Assembly (NCBI GenBank): GCA_023388015.1
Contig: JAEWHB010000142.1
Span: 1 to 10,426 of the forward strand
Source: Bacteroidota bacterium
GTDB taxonomy: Bacteria > Bacteroidota > Bacteroidia > Flavobacteriales > Weeksellaceae
Reading direction: 5' to 3'
Length of the DNA stretch: 10,426 bases
The notes beneath the pieces are model-generated. The model ran no database searches and was not told the origin of the DNA. It saw only the letters and a list, made by a program, of their open reading frames with translations. The first letter of the stretch is position 1, and every line of letters begins with the position of its first letter. Both the position numbers and the translations under genes were made by a program. Positions 1 to 6,179 of the stretch are shown here, in pieces.

Positions 1-637
1 TAACCAATTCGCCTTTGTGGAGTGCAATGATCCGGTCAGAAACTTCGACTGTATGGTTCAAATCGTGGCTGGAAACCAAAATCGTTTTTTCTTTGTGGGA
101 AGTTAAATCCTTGATTAGTTTTTTCAATCGAATTTGAGTCGTCGGATCTAAATTCGCAAAAGGTTCATCCAAAATGATGATTTCCGGGTCGCCAATCAAA
201 GCCGCAACAATGCCGACTTTCTTTTGATTTCCTTTGGACAAATCACGAAGGTATTTTCGTTTGCCCAGGATTTCATCGTTAAAAAATTCGGAATACTGCA
301 ACAGAAACGCATCGATACTCGCTTTGTTTTCGCCGCGCAATTCGCCAATGAAATAAAAATATTCTTCGGGTGTCAAATAACCGATTAAGAAACTTTCATC
401 GATGAAGGCGGTGGTGAACTTCTTCCAGTCTTCGCTCTCGTGGACTTTAATTCCATTGAGCATGATCTCCCCTGTCGTGGGTTGAATTAAGTCAAGCATC
501 AGGCTAAAAAGCGTGGTTTTACCGGCACCGTTGTTTCCCACCAGTCCGATGCTTTCGCCTTTGTTGATTTTAATTTCGCCGAGGTTCAAAACTTTGACTC
601 CACCGTATTCTTTTGATATAGTATTGATTTCAATCAT
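1..637 (-). CDS. ABC transporter ATP-binding subunit (3' end outside window)
   Basis: The frame is open from the ATG at 637 to the left edge, giving 212 codons with no stop, so the C-terminus is missing. It begins MIEINTISKEYGG and shows a full ABC nucleotide-binding domain: Walker A GNNGAGKTT at residues 34-42, a variant signature LSKGNQ at about 133-138, Walker B IIILDEP with Asp157/Glu158, a D-loop NLDP, and the switch His191 in SSHD. It would couple ATP hydrolysis to the membrane protein encoded 15 bp upstream (653-2134), with which it is almost certainly co-transcribed. The start is preceded by AGGAAA and follows closely on the stop of that gene. The small single-domain layout resembles CcmA/NatA-type subunits of ABC-2 exporters. 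The substrate cannot be read from the sequence. The family call is secure; the physiological role is unknown. Confidence 0.93.
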   Translation of the reverse strand, partial: MIEINTISKEYGGVKVLNLGEIKINKGESIGLVGNNGAGKTTLFSLMLDLIQPTTGEIMLNGIKVHESEDWKKFTTAFIDESFLIGYLTPEEYFYFIGELRGENKASIDAFLLQYSEFFNDEILGKRKYLRDLSKGNQKKVGIVAALIGDPEIIILDEPFANLDPTTQIRLKKLIKDLTSHKEKTILVSSHDLNHTVEVSDRIIALHKGELV

Positions 638-652
638 TTTCCTGAAGTTAGA

Positions 653-2134
653 TTAAGCATTTTGTTCTTTAAATCCATTGATTGCCGCATATTTTCGGGT
701 TTTGTAACCTTTGAGAATTCCATTCATAAAATAATTTCTCAGTAAAAACCCAATCAGCCCAAGGAAGGCCAAAACCGCCGAAGCAATGTAAAAATTCCCG
801 AAATATTTCAGCAGCGTCCAAATGATCATCGGTATTCCGATTAAAGGTAAAATGATGAGCCATTGCGTAATTCCGGTTCCCTGATAATTGGAAAACTGAC
901 CTTTGTCCAGATCAATTCTTTTCTTGTTAAATGAGCCTGCGAACAATAAAAGCGGAACGTTTATTCCGAAGTTATAAATCGCACAAGCCATATTTAAAAT
1001 TAAAATTTTAGAATCAAAAAAGCCATAAGGCAAAGTGGCAATGGTCATAATCAGAATGGAAAAATTCATCAAAGTCGCTTTGGAATGCAGGTAGAGTTTC
1101 ATCGGGATGTTCTGCGTCATCATCATCGGATAATAAGTCGAGTCCCAGGCGGGAATAAATTGTCCGAAATTCATCATAAAAACTCCTGTCATAAAAAGTC
1201 CGACAAACGCCCACATCGCCGATTCGTTGTAAGTATCCTGCGTATAGAAAAGCAATCCGTAAAGGGCAAAAAACAAGGACATATAAAGCACGGTTTTGGG
1301 GCGTTTGTTTCGCCAGATGAGTTTCATGTCCAACTGCATAAAAGGCGCTACTTTTCCAAACCGCTGCGTCCACGCCATATCGGTGTCGTCAAAACTATTG
1401 GATTCGGTTTTCAGATAAGCATCCAGATAAAAATTCTGAATTAAATTTCTTTGGTTGAGTTTGAACAGGAAAATGACAATCGCAACGGGAATTAGGCAAA
1501 TCCAAGGCTGAAGCAGGATTTGGTTGAAAATATTTCCTACGAATTGAGTGGTCAGAAAGATTTCAAAATATTCCAATCCGTAAAGAATGGCGATTGTGCC
1601 AAAGAACAAAGCAAATAATAATTTATTGTCGAGGATTTTCTTTTCGATGTAAATGTTGAGGAAATTCGCAATCAGCACCATCGATAAAATTGAAATCGTC
1701 CAGCCTGACATCTGAAGAAAACTGAAATCCGTTTGCCAAAAGCTAATGGCGGCAAAAGGAATGACCATAATGGGCGTAAAGATGTTGAAATAGGAAAAGA
1801 TACTTTTGGTCAGAATGAAATTGACCAAAGTGCTTCGTTTGATGTTTTGAATGAGAAAAGGTTTGATGTTGATAATTGGAATTTTTTGCATCATATAGCG
1901 CATCACCAATTCAATTATAAACCAAACCACCACCAACTGATTGGCCAGATAAAGAGGTTCTGTGTCGGGAAATAATTCAATCAGTAAAAATCGCAATCCG
2001 ATTCCCAAAACCAGCATACTTGCAATTCCATAAAGCGCAAAAAAACCAATCAGAATTTTGATTGCGATTTCTTTGCCCATCGTGGCAGACCGAAAAAATG
2101 ATTTCCATTCGAGTAAAATGAGTTTTCTAAACAT
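653..2134 (-). CDS. DUF5687-like polytopic membrane protein, ABC-2-type permease partner
   Basis: This 493-residue protein has a short cytoplasmic N-terminus (MFRKLILLEWKSFFRSA) and then many hydrophobic segments. Clusters lie near residues 25-55, 120-180, 205-225, 280-320, 350-400 and 430-470, which suggests a multi-pass inner-membrane protein of roughly 10-12 helices. Size, the LEWKSFFRS start and the adjacent ATPase gene fit the Bacteroidota family annotated DUF5687, thought to be the permease half of an ABC-2-like exporter. That assignment comes from memory of the family, not a search. The gene is first in a two-gene unit, with its stop 15 bp before the ATPase start. I see no perfect TTTG/TAnnTTTG promoter in the 219 bp upstream. 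Substrate is unknown. Confidence 0.82.
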   Translation of the reverse strand: MFRKLILLEWKSFFRSATMGKEIAIKILIGFFALYGIASMLVLGIGLRFLLIELFPDTEPLYLANQLVVVWFIIELVMRYMMQKIPIINIKPFLIQNIKRSTLVNFILTKSIFSYFNIFTPIMVIPFAAISFWQTDFSFLQMSGWTISILSMVLIANFLNIYIEKKILDNKLLFALFFGTIAILYGLEYFEIFLTTQFVGNIFNQILLQPWICLIPVAIVIFLFKLNQRNLIQNFYLDAYLKTESNSFDDTDMAWTQRFGKVAPFMQLDMKLIWRNKRPKTVLYMSLFFALYGLLFYTQDTYNESAMWAFVGLFMTGVFMMNFGQFIPAWDSTYYPMMMTQNIPMKLYLHSKATLMNFSILIMTIATLPYGFFDSKILILNMACAIYNFGINVPLLLFAGSFNKKRIDLDKGQFSNYQGTGITQWLIILPLIGIPMIIWTLLKYFGNFYIASAVLAFLGLIGFLLRNYFMNGILKGYKTRKYAAINGFKEQNA

Positions 2135-2232
2135 GCGCTCAATTTATACTTAAGTAAGTAGGGCAAATGGCGAAAATGTTACAAAAAGAAGTATTAAGAC
2201 CTAAGTATTATGTATTAAGATTTTTGGTGTTG

Positions 2233-2263
2233 AAAAAAAACCTCATTTCTGAAGTGCTTTTTT
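2233..2263 (-). terminator. Decayed copy of the tRNA-Asp terminator, downstream of the DUF2927-like gene
   Basis: On the minus strand this reads A-run, GCACTTC, loop AGAAAT, GAGG, then eight T. Compared with the intact tRNA-Asp terminator, the 3' arm has lost its GC and the G-C pairs that matched it. Only a stem of about 5 bp (ACTTC/GAGGT) remains, with flanking A/T pairing and a strong U-tract. It shares an exact run (2241-2263, allowing T-run length) with the copies at 3136-3178 and 3601-3643. It may still end transcription of the gene at 2354-3097. GGGACGC just before it on the minus strand may be a relic of the tRNA acceptor end (GGATCGC). Confidence 0.6.
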
Positions 2264-2353
2264 AAGCGTCCCTTTTTTGTTACCAATGTGATGGTAATTA
2301 TTTTAATTCAAATTGTGTTTTTAACAAAATCACAAATCAACATTTTTGGAGCA

Positions 2354-3097
2354 TTACCGTAGCTTATCTTCCATAAAAATTTTCTTCGCAGCTTTCTCTG
2401 CACCTGATGCGTTTAAGCCTGTGTACATCTCAGGATGGTAGAGTAATCTTATTAAACTTGCATCAAAATCATTGTATTCAGTAATGTTCATTTCATCTCT
2501 CTCTTCAAACAAAATGCTCTTTGGGTTTTCTGTATGCCCAATAAACCCAATGCAATGCATCATTTCTTCTAAAAATGTCGAAAATTGCTCTTCGTAAGTT
2601 GCGCCTGATTCAATAAAAATTCTACTTCGATAAATTGTGTTGTTTCTGTCATAAATTTCCAGTTCGGTATAACCAAAAATATCATCTTCAACATCATAAA
2701 GTAATGTAGGAACTTTCTTTTCCACATCATCACGTTCTCCAATATATAAAACCACATTACTTTCTAACTGGCCATCTGTCAACTTAATACTAATTTGATT
2801 TTTCGGAATAATTTTATTTAAATTTTCAATTGCTAATAATATATATTTGGGCATATAATCAGCCGAATCCAAATTTTCAACATATATGGAAATTGATGAT
2901 TTCCACTTAACTATAGTATATGGATTGCCTATAGTAGGTTGAAGTTTAATTTCTTTAAATGTTTCTATGATTTCCAATTCTTCATCACTGAATTGATAAT
3001 TTTCAATTTTTTTATTGGAGCTATACATTGTGAAAAGCACATATCCAATACTTACCAAAAGGATTATCAGTATAATTGCGACCAATTTATTTTTCAT
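2354..3097 (-). CDS. Membrane-anchored DUF2927-like protein (hypothetical, metalloprotease-like motif)
   Basis: This 247-residue protein has a single N-terminal hydrophobic segment (about residues 4-24) after MKNK. It has no lipobox and no obvious cleavage site, so it is probably anchored in the inner membrane with a periplasmic domain. The C-terminal half fits my memory of DUF2927: the acidic E177-E178-M-M-H181-C-I-G184 block, then a serine-isoleucine segment (PKSILFEERD), then ASLIRLLYHPEM. The block recalls the metzincin HExxHxxGxxH motif, but Glu replaces the first His and the last His (188) is one residue late, so an active zinc site is doubtful. The gene lies between two copies of the tRNA-Asp terminator repeat and is visibly more AT-rich than the flanking ABC and PpiD genes, consistent with acquisition. 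Function unknown. Confidence 0.72.
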   Translation of the reverse strand: MKNKLVAIILIILLVSIGYVLFTMYSSNKKIENYQFSDEELEIIETFKEIKLQPTIGNPYTIVKWKSSISIYVENLDSADYMPKYILLAIENLNKIIPKNQISIKLTDGQLESNVVLYIGERDDVEKKVPTLLYDVEDDIFGYTELEIYDRNNTIYRSRIFIESGATYEEQFSTFLEEMMHCIGFIGHTENPKSILFEERDEMNITEYNDFDASLIRLLYHPEMYTGLNASGAEKAAKKIFMEDKLR

Positions 3098-3135
3098 TTA
3101 AGAATGTTTAATCCAAGACATAAATATAATCTTGA

Positions 3136-3178
3136 TTTACAAAACAAAAAAAGCACCTCATTTCTGAAGTGCTTTTTG
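3136..3178 (-). terminator. Rho-independent terminator after GIY-YIG gene; exact 43-bp copy of the tRNA-Asp terminator
   Basis: On the minus strand this is GCACTTC, loop AGAAAT, GAGGTGC, extended by flanking A/T pairs and followed by a T7 tract and G-T4. It is identical over 43 bp to 3601-3643, the terminator of tRNA-Asp, including the non-hairpin tail. It lies about 65 bp after the GIY-YIG stop codon and about 40 bp before the DUF2927-like start. An exact 43-bp match between non-coding sites suggests recent duplication or conversion. Confidence 0.85.
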
Positions 3179-3233
3179 TCCCGGCTCAGCCGGGAGGACT
3201 CGAACCCGTCTCGGGTCAGCCGAGATGACAGCC
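3179..3233 (-). repeat. tRNA-Asp-derived composite repeat, copy 1 (T-arm remnant flanked by two palindromes)
   Basis: Three elements follow one another. A perfect hairpin TCCCGGC-TCA-GCCGGGA lies at 3179-3195. The tRNA T-arm sequence GGACTCGAACCCG lies at 3196-3208 (plus-strand reading, same as in the intact tRNA). A second hairpin TCTCGG-GTCAG-CCGAGA lies at 3209-3225. After it, TGACAGCC (3226-3233) resembles TGACAGGC around the anticodon of the intact tRNA-Asp. It directly abuts terminator copy 3136-3178, just as the real tRNA abuts its terminator. It cannot fold into a functional cloverleaf because the D-arm and acceptor are gone. It shares 24 of 25 bases with copy 2 (3199-3223 against 3544-3568). 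Confidence 0.75.
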
Positions 3234-3243
3234 GAAATTATAA

Positions 3244-3504
3244 TTATAACAATTCATTTAGCTCTCCATTAATAAGCCACCTTAAATAGTTTTGATTTTG
3301 TCGTTTTAGCATTTTCTCATATTTCAAGGCATCTGTCTTTGATTCAAAACTTCGGACAAAAACAAGTTCCCAATCTTTGGCTTGTGAAGTATATTGACTT
3401 TTACCCTCTAAATGCTCGATTAAGCGGTTTTCAGGATTTTCAGAAAAACCTTTATAATAAATATTGTTTGATTTGGAGTATAATATGTAAACGTAAAAAG
3501 CCAT
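3244..3504 (-). CDS. Small GIY-YIG nuclease-domain protein
   Basis: This 86-residue protein consists of one GIY-YIG domain, the length usual for the stand-alone UPF0213/YhbQ-like group. The two motif strands are YVYILYS (residues 4-10) and YYKGFS (16-21), in which Lys replaces the Ile of YIG. Arg27 and His31 follow (ENRLIEH), and the putative metal-binding Glu lies in DALKYEKMLKR. The key residues therefore appear to be kept and nuclease activity is plausible. No DNA-binding extension is present. The gene is bracketed by two tRNA-derived palindromic repeats (3179-3233 and 3544-3590), and its start lies only about 10 bp past a terminator-like sequence. That context suggests a mobile or domesticated cassette at the tRNA-Asp 3' end. 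Its biological target is unknown. Confidence 0.9.
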   Translation of the reverse strand: MAFYVYILYSKSNNIYYKGFSENPENRLIEHLEGKSQYTSQAKDWELVFVRSFESKTDALKYEKMLKRQNQNYLRWLINGELNELL

Positions 3505-3516
3505 TTACCAAAGATA

Positions 3517-3543
3517 AAAAACTTATTTCTGAAGTGCTCTTTG
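3517..3543 (-). repeat. Degenerate copy of the tRNA-Asp terminator, upstream of GIY-YIG
   Basis: The core ATTTCTGAAGTGCT is kept from the tRNA-Asp terminator, but the outer arm is changed to AAAAAACTT on one side and CTCTTTG on the other. The hairpin is therefore weak or absent. It lies between the tRNA remnant at 3544-3590 and the GIY-YIG start at 3504, keeping the order tRNA-3'end then terminator. Loss of the stem would let transcripts from upstream read into the GIY-YIG gene (inference). Confidence 0.7.
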
Positions 3544-3590
3544 CTCGAACCCGTCTCGGCTCAGCCGAAAAGATGGGCAGGTATACTATG
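3544..3590 (-). pseudogene. tRNA-Asp remnant, copy 2 (T-arm plus partial anticodon arm with inserted palindrome)
   Basis: On the plus-strand reading it begins CTCGAACCCG, as in the T-arm of the intact tRNA-Asp (3658-3667). It continues with TCTCGG-C-TCAGCCGA, a hairpin TCGGC-TCA-GCCGA at 3556-3568, and then GGGCAGGTATACTA, which matches GGCAGGTATTCTA of the intact tRNA (anticodon stem 5' strand and D-stem junction). The anticodon loop and variable region have thus been replaced by the palindrome. It is not a functional tRNA. Order and strand are the same as for tRNA-Asp plus terminator, and the 25-bp core recurs with one mismatch at 3199-3223. Confidence 0.7.
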
Positions 3591-3600
3591 AAGTTGAAAC

Positions 3601-3643
3601 TTTACAAAACAAAAAAAGCACCTCATTTCTGAAGTGCTTTTTG
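3601..3643 (-). terminator. Rho-independent terminator of tRNA-Asp
   Basis: It begins immediately after the discriminator base of tRNA-Asp. On the minus strand the stem is AAAAGCACTTC pairing with GAGGTGCTTTT across the loop AGAAAT, followed by a T7 tract. It is the probable parent of the copies at 3136-3178 (exact over 43 bp), 3517-3543 and 2233-2263 (decayed). Confidence 0.88.
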
Positions 3644-3717
3644 CGATCCGGACGGGACTCGAACCCGCGACCACCTGCGTGACAGGCAGGTATTCTAACC
3701 AACTGAACTACCGGATC
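3644..3717 (-). tRNA. tRNA-Asp (anticodon GTC)
   Basis: The 74-nt gene folds as a complete cloverleaf. The acceptor is GATCCGG/CCGGATC with discriminator G. The D-stem GTTC/GAAT includes one G-U pair, the anticodon stem is CCTGC/GCAGG with loop CTGTCAC (anticodon GTC at 3681-3683, read on the minus strand), the variable loop is TGGTC, and the T-stem is GCGGG/CCCGT with loop TTCGAGT. CCA is not encoded. A near-ideal Bacteroidota promoter lies just upstream and a strong terminator just downstream, so it is a single-gene unit. Its 3' half and terminator appear to be the source of the repeats that divide the region to the left. Confidence 0.97.
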
Positions 3718-3733
3718 AGTCAATTTTGGACTG

Positions 3734-3764
3734 CAAATATACACGAATTTTCATTACCTGCAAA
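3734..3764 (-). promoter_or_regulatory. Bacteroidota-type promoter of tRNA-Asp
   Basis: On the minus strand there is TTTG (3761-3764), a spacer of exactly 19 nt, and TATATTTG (3734-3741). This is a perfect match to the TTTG-N19-TAnnTTTG consensus of the Bacteroidota housekeeping sigma factor. The predicted transcription start is about 10 nt before the tRNA 5' end. Confidence 0.88.
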
Positions 3765-3824
3765 CAGAATTCTAAATTCTGATAAAAAAATTTAAAACAA
3801 TACGTATTTGAATATTTCGGACAT

Positions 3825-3853
3825 AAAAAAACCGGAGTGAAAACCCCGGTTTC
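3825..3853 (-). terminator. Rho-independent terminator of the PpiD operon
   Basis: On the minus strand AAACCGG pairs with CCGGTTT across a 10-nt loop, followed by a T7 tract ending at 3825. It starts about 17 bp after the PpiD stop codon and separates the envelope operon from tRNA-Asp. Confidence 0.88.
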
Positions 3854-3870
3854 TGTATAAGTTTCAATGC

Positions 3871-6057
3871 TTACTGCATCATTTGTTGTCTGTCAAGTTT
3901 CTCCATTCTTGTATCTTCAATGTCAGCTGACATGATGATAGACGGAATCAACTGCTGGCTCATTCGTTGTTTTGCCTGCTGATTGATTTGTTCGATCAGG
4001 AATGTTGCATCTTCCACTTTCGGCGCTTCAGCCAAAGTTTTAAGGTTGATTACATAGATTCCGGCATTTCCTCTGATTGCTTTGGAAACAGTTCCAGGTT
4101 TCATCCCGAAAGCTGCTCCAGCAACATTTGGTTCTGCTCCTTTTCCTGCAATTTGAGCCGATCCGAATGTGAGTGAAGAACTTCCTCTTTCTGCTCCGAA
4201 ATTGGAAACATATGCATCCAAACTTGGATTAGCTCCTAACTTTTCATCAACCATCTTGGCTAATTTTTGCTGGACCAAAATAGGCTCTACTTCGGCTCTT
4301 GCTGCTTTTGCGGAAGCTAAACCTTTTGGAGATTTATTGGATACAAAAACAATAATCTGGTCTTCGTTTGCAGTTGTAAACAAGAACGAACTTCCTGGTT
4401 TTGTTCCTTTGTTGAAAGCCCATCTCAGGATTTCGTTGTCTTTTTCATTGCTGAATCCGGTGCTTGGATCTACCAATGGTTGCGTATAATAACGTGTTAC
4501 GTTGTCAACCGAATTATAATTAAATCCATTTTTCTGAGCTGAATTTGCAAATTCATTCAAAGATTTACCCTGAACTTCCTGTGCGAAATTTCTCGCATCT
4601 GCAAAGTTCTTATCAGATGTATCTTGTGAGGGTTTAATTTCCTTTAGAATATTGGCAAACTGATATCCGGTTGTGTTTTTTACACCATCAATTTTAATGA
4701 TATGGAATCCGAATCTGGATTCTGTAATTCCGATTTCTCCTGTTTTATGTGTATTCAAGAACTGCAAATATTCCGGAGCGATGGATTGTGAGCTGCTGCT
4801 TGTCCATCCGATGCTTCCATTTTTGATTTTAGATCCTTGGTCTTCAGAATACTGGTTAACCATTTGGAGGAAATTTCCTGCATTGGTTTTTGCCATAATA
4901 CTGTCGGTCAAAACTCTTGCTTCTTCACGTGTTCTTGTAATAGATGGATCTGTAGCTCCTTTGTAAGAAATCAAAATATGGCTTGAATTGATTGAATCCG
5001 CGATTTCTTTTGACTTTGAAATTTTTACCAACTGATAGGCATTACCGGTTTTAAAGGGTCCGCCTACTTGTCCAACAGATCCATTCATCAAGAAGTTTAC
5101 ATAATCTTCAGGTAGCTGGGATGCAAACTGTTGGATTTCGTTTCTGGTGATGAATTGGTTTACAAAAGGTCTGTCAGAATACTTTGTAACATAAATTGAG
5201 TCGTTGTCTGCATTTACAAATGCAGGAATGGTATCGTTGATTTTGTTTACTTCGTCAACTGAAACTGTTCCGGCAACGTATTTTCTGATTTCAGTCAAAG
5301 TTTTCTGCTCATCTTCAGCGGAAGGTTGAGCCGGGAAATAAACATAATTTAAATCCACGGTGGCTTCTGATTTAAAATATTTAGGATATTTTTTCACATA
5401 AGCGTTGATTTCATCATCGGTTACTTCTACTTTGTATTTTTTCTTCAAATCATCATAAGAAGCAAACGCATAGTCAATTGTAGCATTCTGAATGTTGCTT
5501 ACTTGTTGAAATTCAGCTTCTTTGGAAGTTGTAGCTACACCCATAGTTACCAAATCAAGGTATTTTTGTCTCAATAAATTGGGTTTAGCTTCTTCAAACA
5601 TCATGATGAAGTTTTGATAAGCTTGACCGGCTCCCTGAACACCTTGTTCTGCTTGTGACTTTAATTGACCTACTTGGGTTTTCAACTGAGAAGCATCCGG
5701 CATACCATATTGTTGAGCCATGAAAGCCCAAACTTCATCATCACTTACTTCCAAACCAACTTTTTCTGCATGAGCAGTAATTACTTTCTGTGTGATAAGG
5801 TTGTTCCAGACTTGTTGTGAAATCTGGTTTTGTGACAGGTTTTGGTTGGAACCCGCATTTGACTGAGCGTTTATAAATTCAGCGACAGAAATAGATTCGC
5901 CGTTTATGTTACCGACTTCATTGGGGTCTCCTGTAAACATTCGTTTTACAACAGAGTTCTCACTGAATAAATCACCGGCTACAAATGCTAACATTGCCAC
6001 CCCGATTACCACTACCAGTAACCAGGTTTGTTTGCGGATATCTCCTAAAATTGCCAT
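3871..6057 (-). CDS. ppiD: PpiD/SurA-type periplasmic peptidyl-prolyl isomerase (membrane-anchored foldase)
   Basis: This 728-residue protein has one N-terminal transmembrane anchor (about residues 12-30, WLLVVVIGVAMLAFVAGDLF) after MAILGDIRKQT, the layout of PpiD. A SurA_N/PpiD chaperone region follows: GNINGESISVAEF near 47-60 and a helical stretch to about 200. A parvulin (PpiC) domain lies at about 355-455, with SSHILISYKG at its start (His360), NGSIGW, and GFHIIKIDGV at its end. The C-terminal part holds a second, degenerate parvulin-like segment (AAFGMKPGTVSKAI ... GIYVINL, about 645-680). It probably assists folding of outer-membrane and secreted proteins in the periplasm, fitting its neighbours LptC and an outer-membrane barrel. 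A 122-bp gap to lptC may hold a weak promoter (TAATTTCG on the minus strand). Length agrees with Bacteroidota homologues as I recall them. Confidence 0.93.
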   Translation of the reverse strand: MAILGDIRKQTWLLVVVIGVAMLAFVAGDLFSENSVVKRMFTGDPNEVGNINGESISVAEFINAQSNAGSNQNLSQNQISQQVWNNLITQKVITAHAEKVGLEVSDDEVWAFMAQQYGMPDASQLKTQVGQLKSQAEQGVQGAGQAYQNFIMMFEEAKPNLLRQKYLDLVTMGVATTSKEAEFQQVSNIQNATIDYAFASYDDLKKKYKVEVTDDEINAYVKKYPKYFKSEATVDLNYVYFPAQPSAEDEQKTLTEIRKYVAGTVSVDEVNKINDTIPAFVNADNDSIYVTKYSDRPFVNQFITRNEIQQFASQLPEDYVNFLMNGSVGQVGGPFKTGNAYQLVKISKSKEIADSINSSHILISYKGATDPSITRTREEARVLTDSIMAKTNAGNFLQMVNQYSEDQGSKIKNGSIGWTSSSSQSIAPEYLQFLNTHKTGEIGITESRFGFHIIKIDGVKNTTGYQFANILKEIKPSQDTSDKNFADARNFAQEVQGKSLNEFANSAQKNGFNYNSVDNVTRYYTQPLVDPSTGFSNEKDNEILRWAFNKGTKPGSSFLFTTANEDQIIVFVSNKSPKGLASAKAARAEVEPILVQQKLAKMVDEKLGANPSLDAYVSNFGAERGSSSLTFGSAQIAGKGAEPNVAGAAFGMKPGTVSKAIRGNAGIYVINLKTLAEAPKVEDATFLIEQINQQAKQRMSQQLIPSIIMSADIEDTRMEKLDRQQMMQ

Positions 6058-6179
6058 TATCTTGAGTCTTAAATATTAAATTTTTGGTTGGCGAAATTAC
6101 AATAATTAAATCAATTTGAAAATTCGTGACCCATAAATTTTGAAAATGAACGCTTTAAATTCAGAATTCTGTCCTGAAC

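Noticed and set aside
1014..1373. 119-codon minus-strand frame inside the DUF5687-like gene, and an overlapping plus-strand frame at 1085-1444
   Set aside because: Both are alternative frames of a clear membrane-protein gene and show no domain or hydrophobicity pattern of their own.
1..2134. ABC unit as a gliding-motility GldA/GldF-type exporter
   Set aside because: The membrane partner is a single large DUF5687-like protein rather than GldF/GldG, so a gliding assignment is not supported.
2280..2297. TTACCA-ATGTGA-TGGTAA inverted repeat as terminator of the DUF2927-like gene
   Set aside because: On the minus strand it is followed by A residues, not T; the decayed terminator copy at 2233-2263 is the better candidate.
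2939..3289. Plus-strand frame crossing the DUF2927-like start and the tRNA-derived repeat
   Set aside because: It reads antisense through a start region, a terminator and a repeat; composition is that of non-coding AT-rich DNA.
3179..3590. tRNA-like remnants as functional tRNA genes
   Set aside because: They lack the acceptor, a complete D-arm and a proper anticodon arm, so no cloverleaf can form.
3136..3643. Repeats around tRNA-Asp as a CRISPR array
   Set aside because: Only four unevenly spaced, diverged copies, with genes between them and clear tRNA/terminator origin; no regular spacers.
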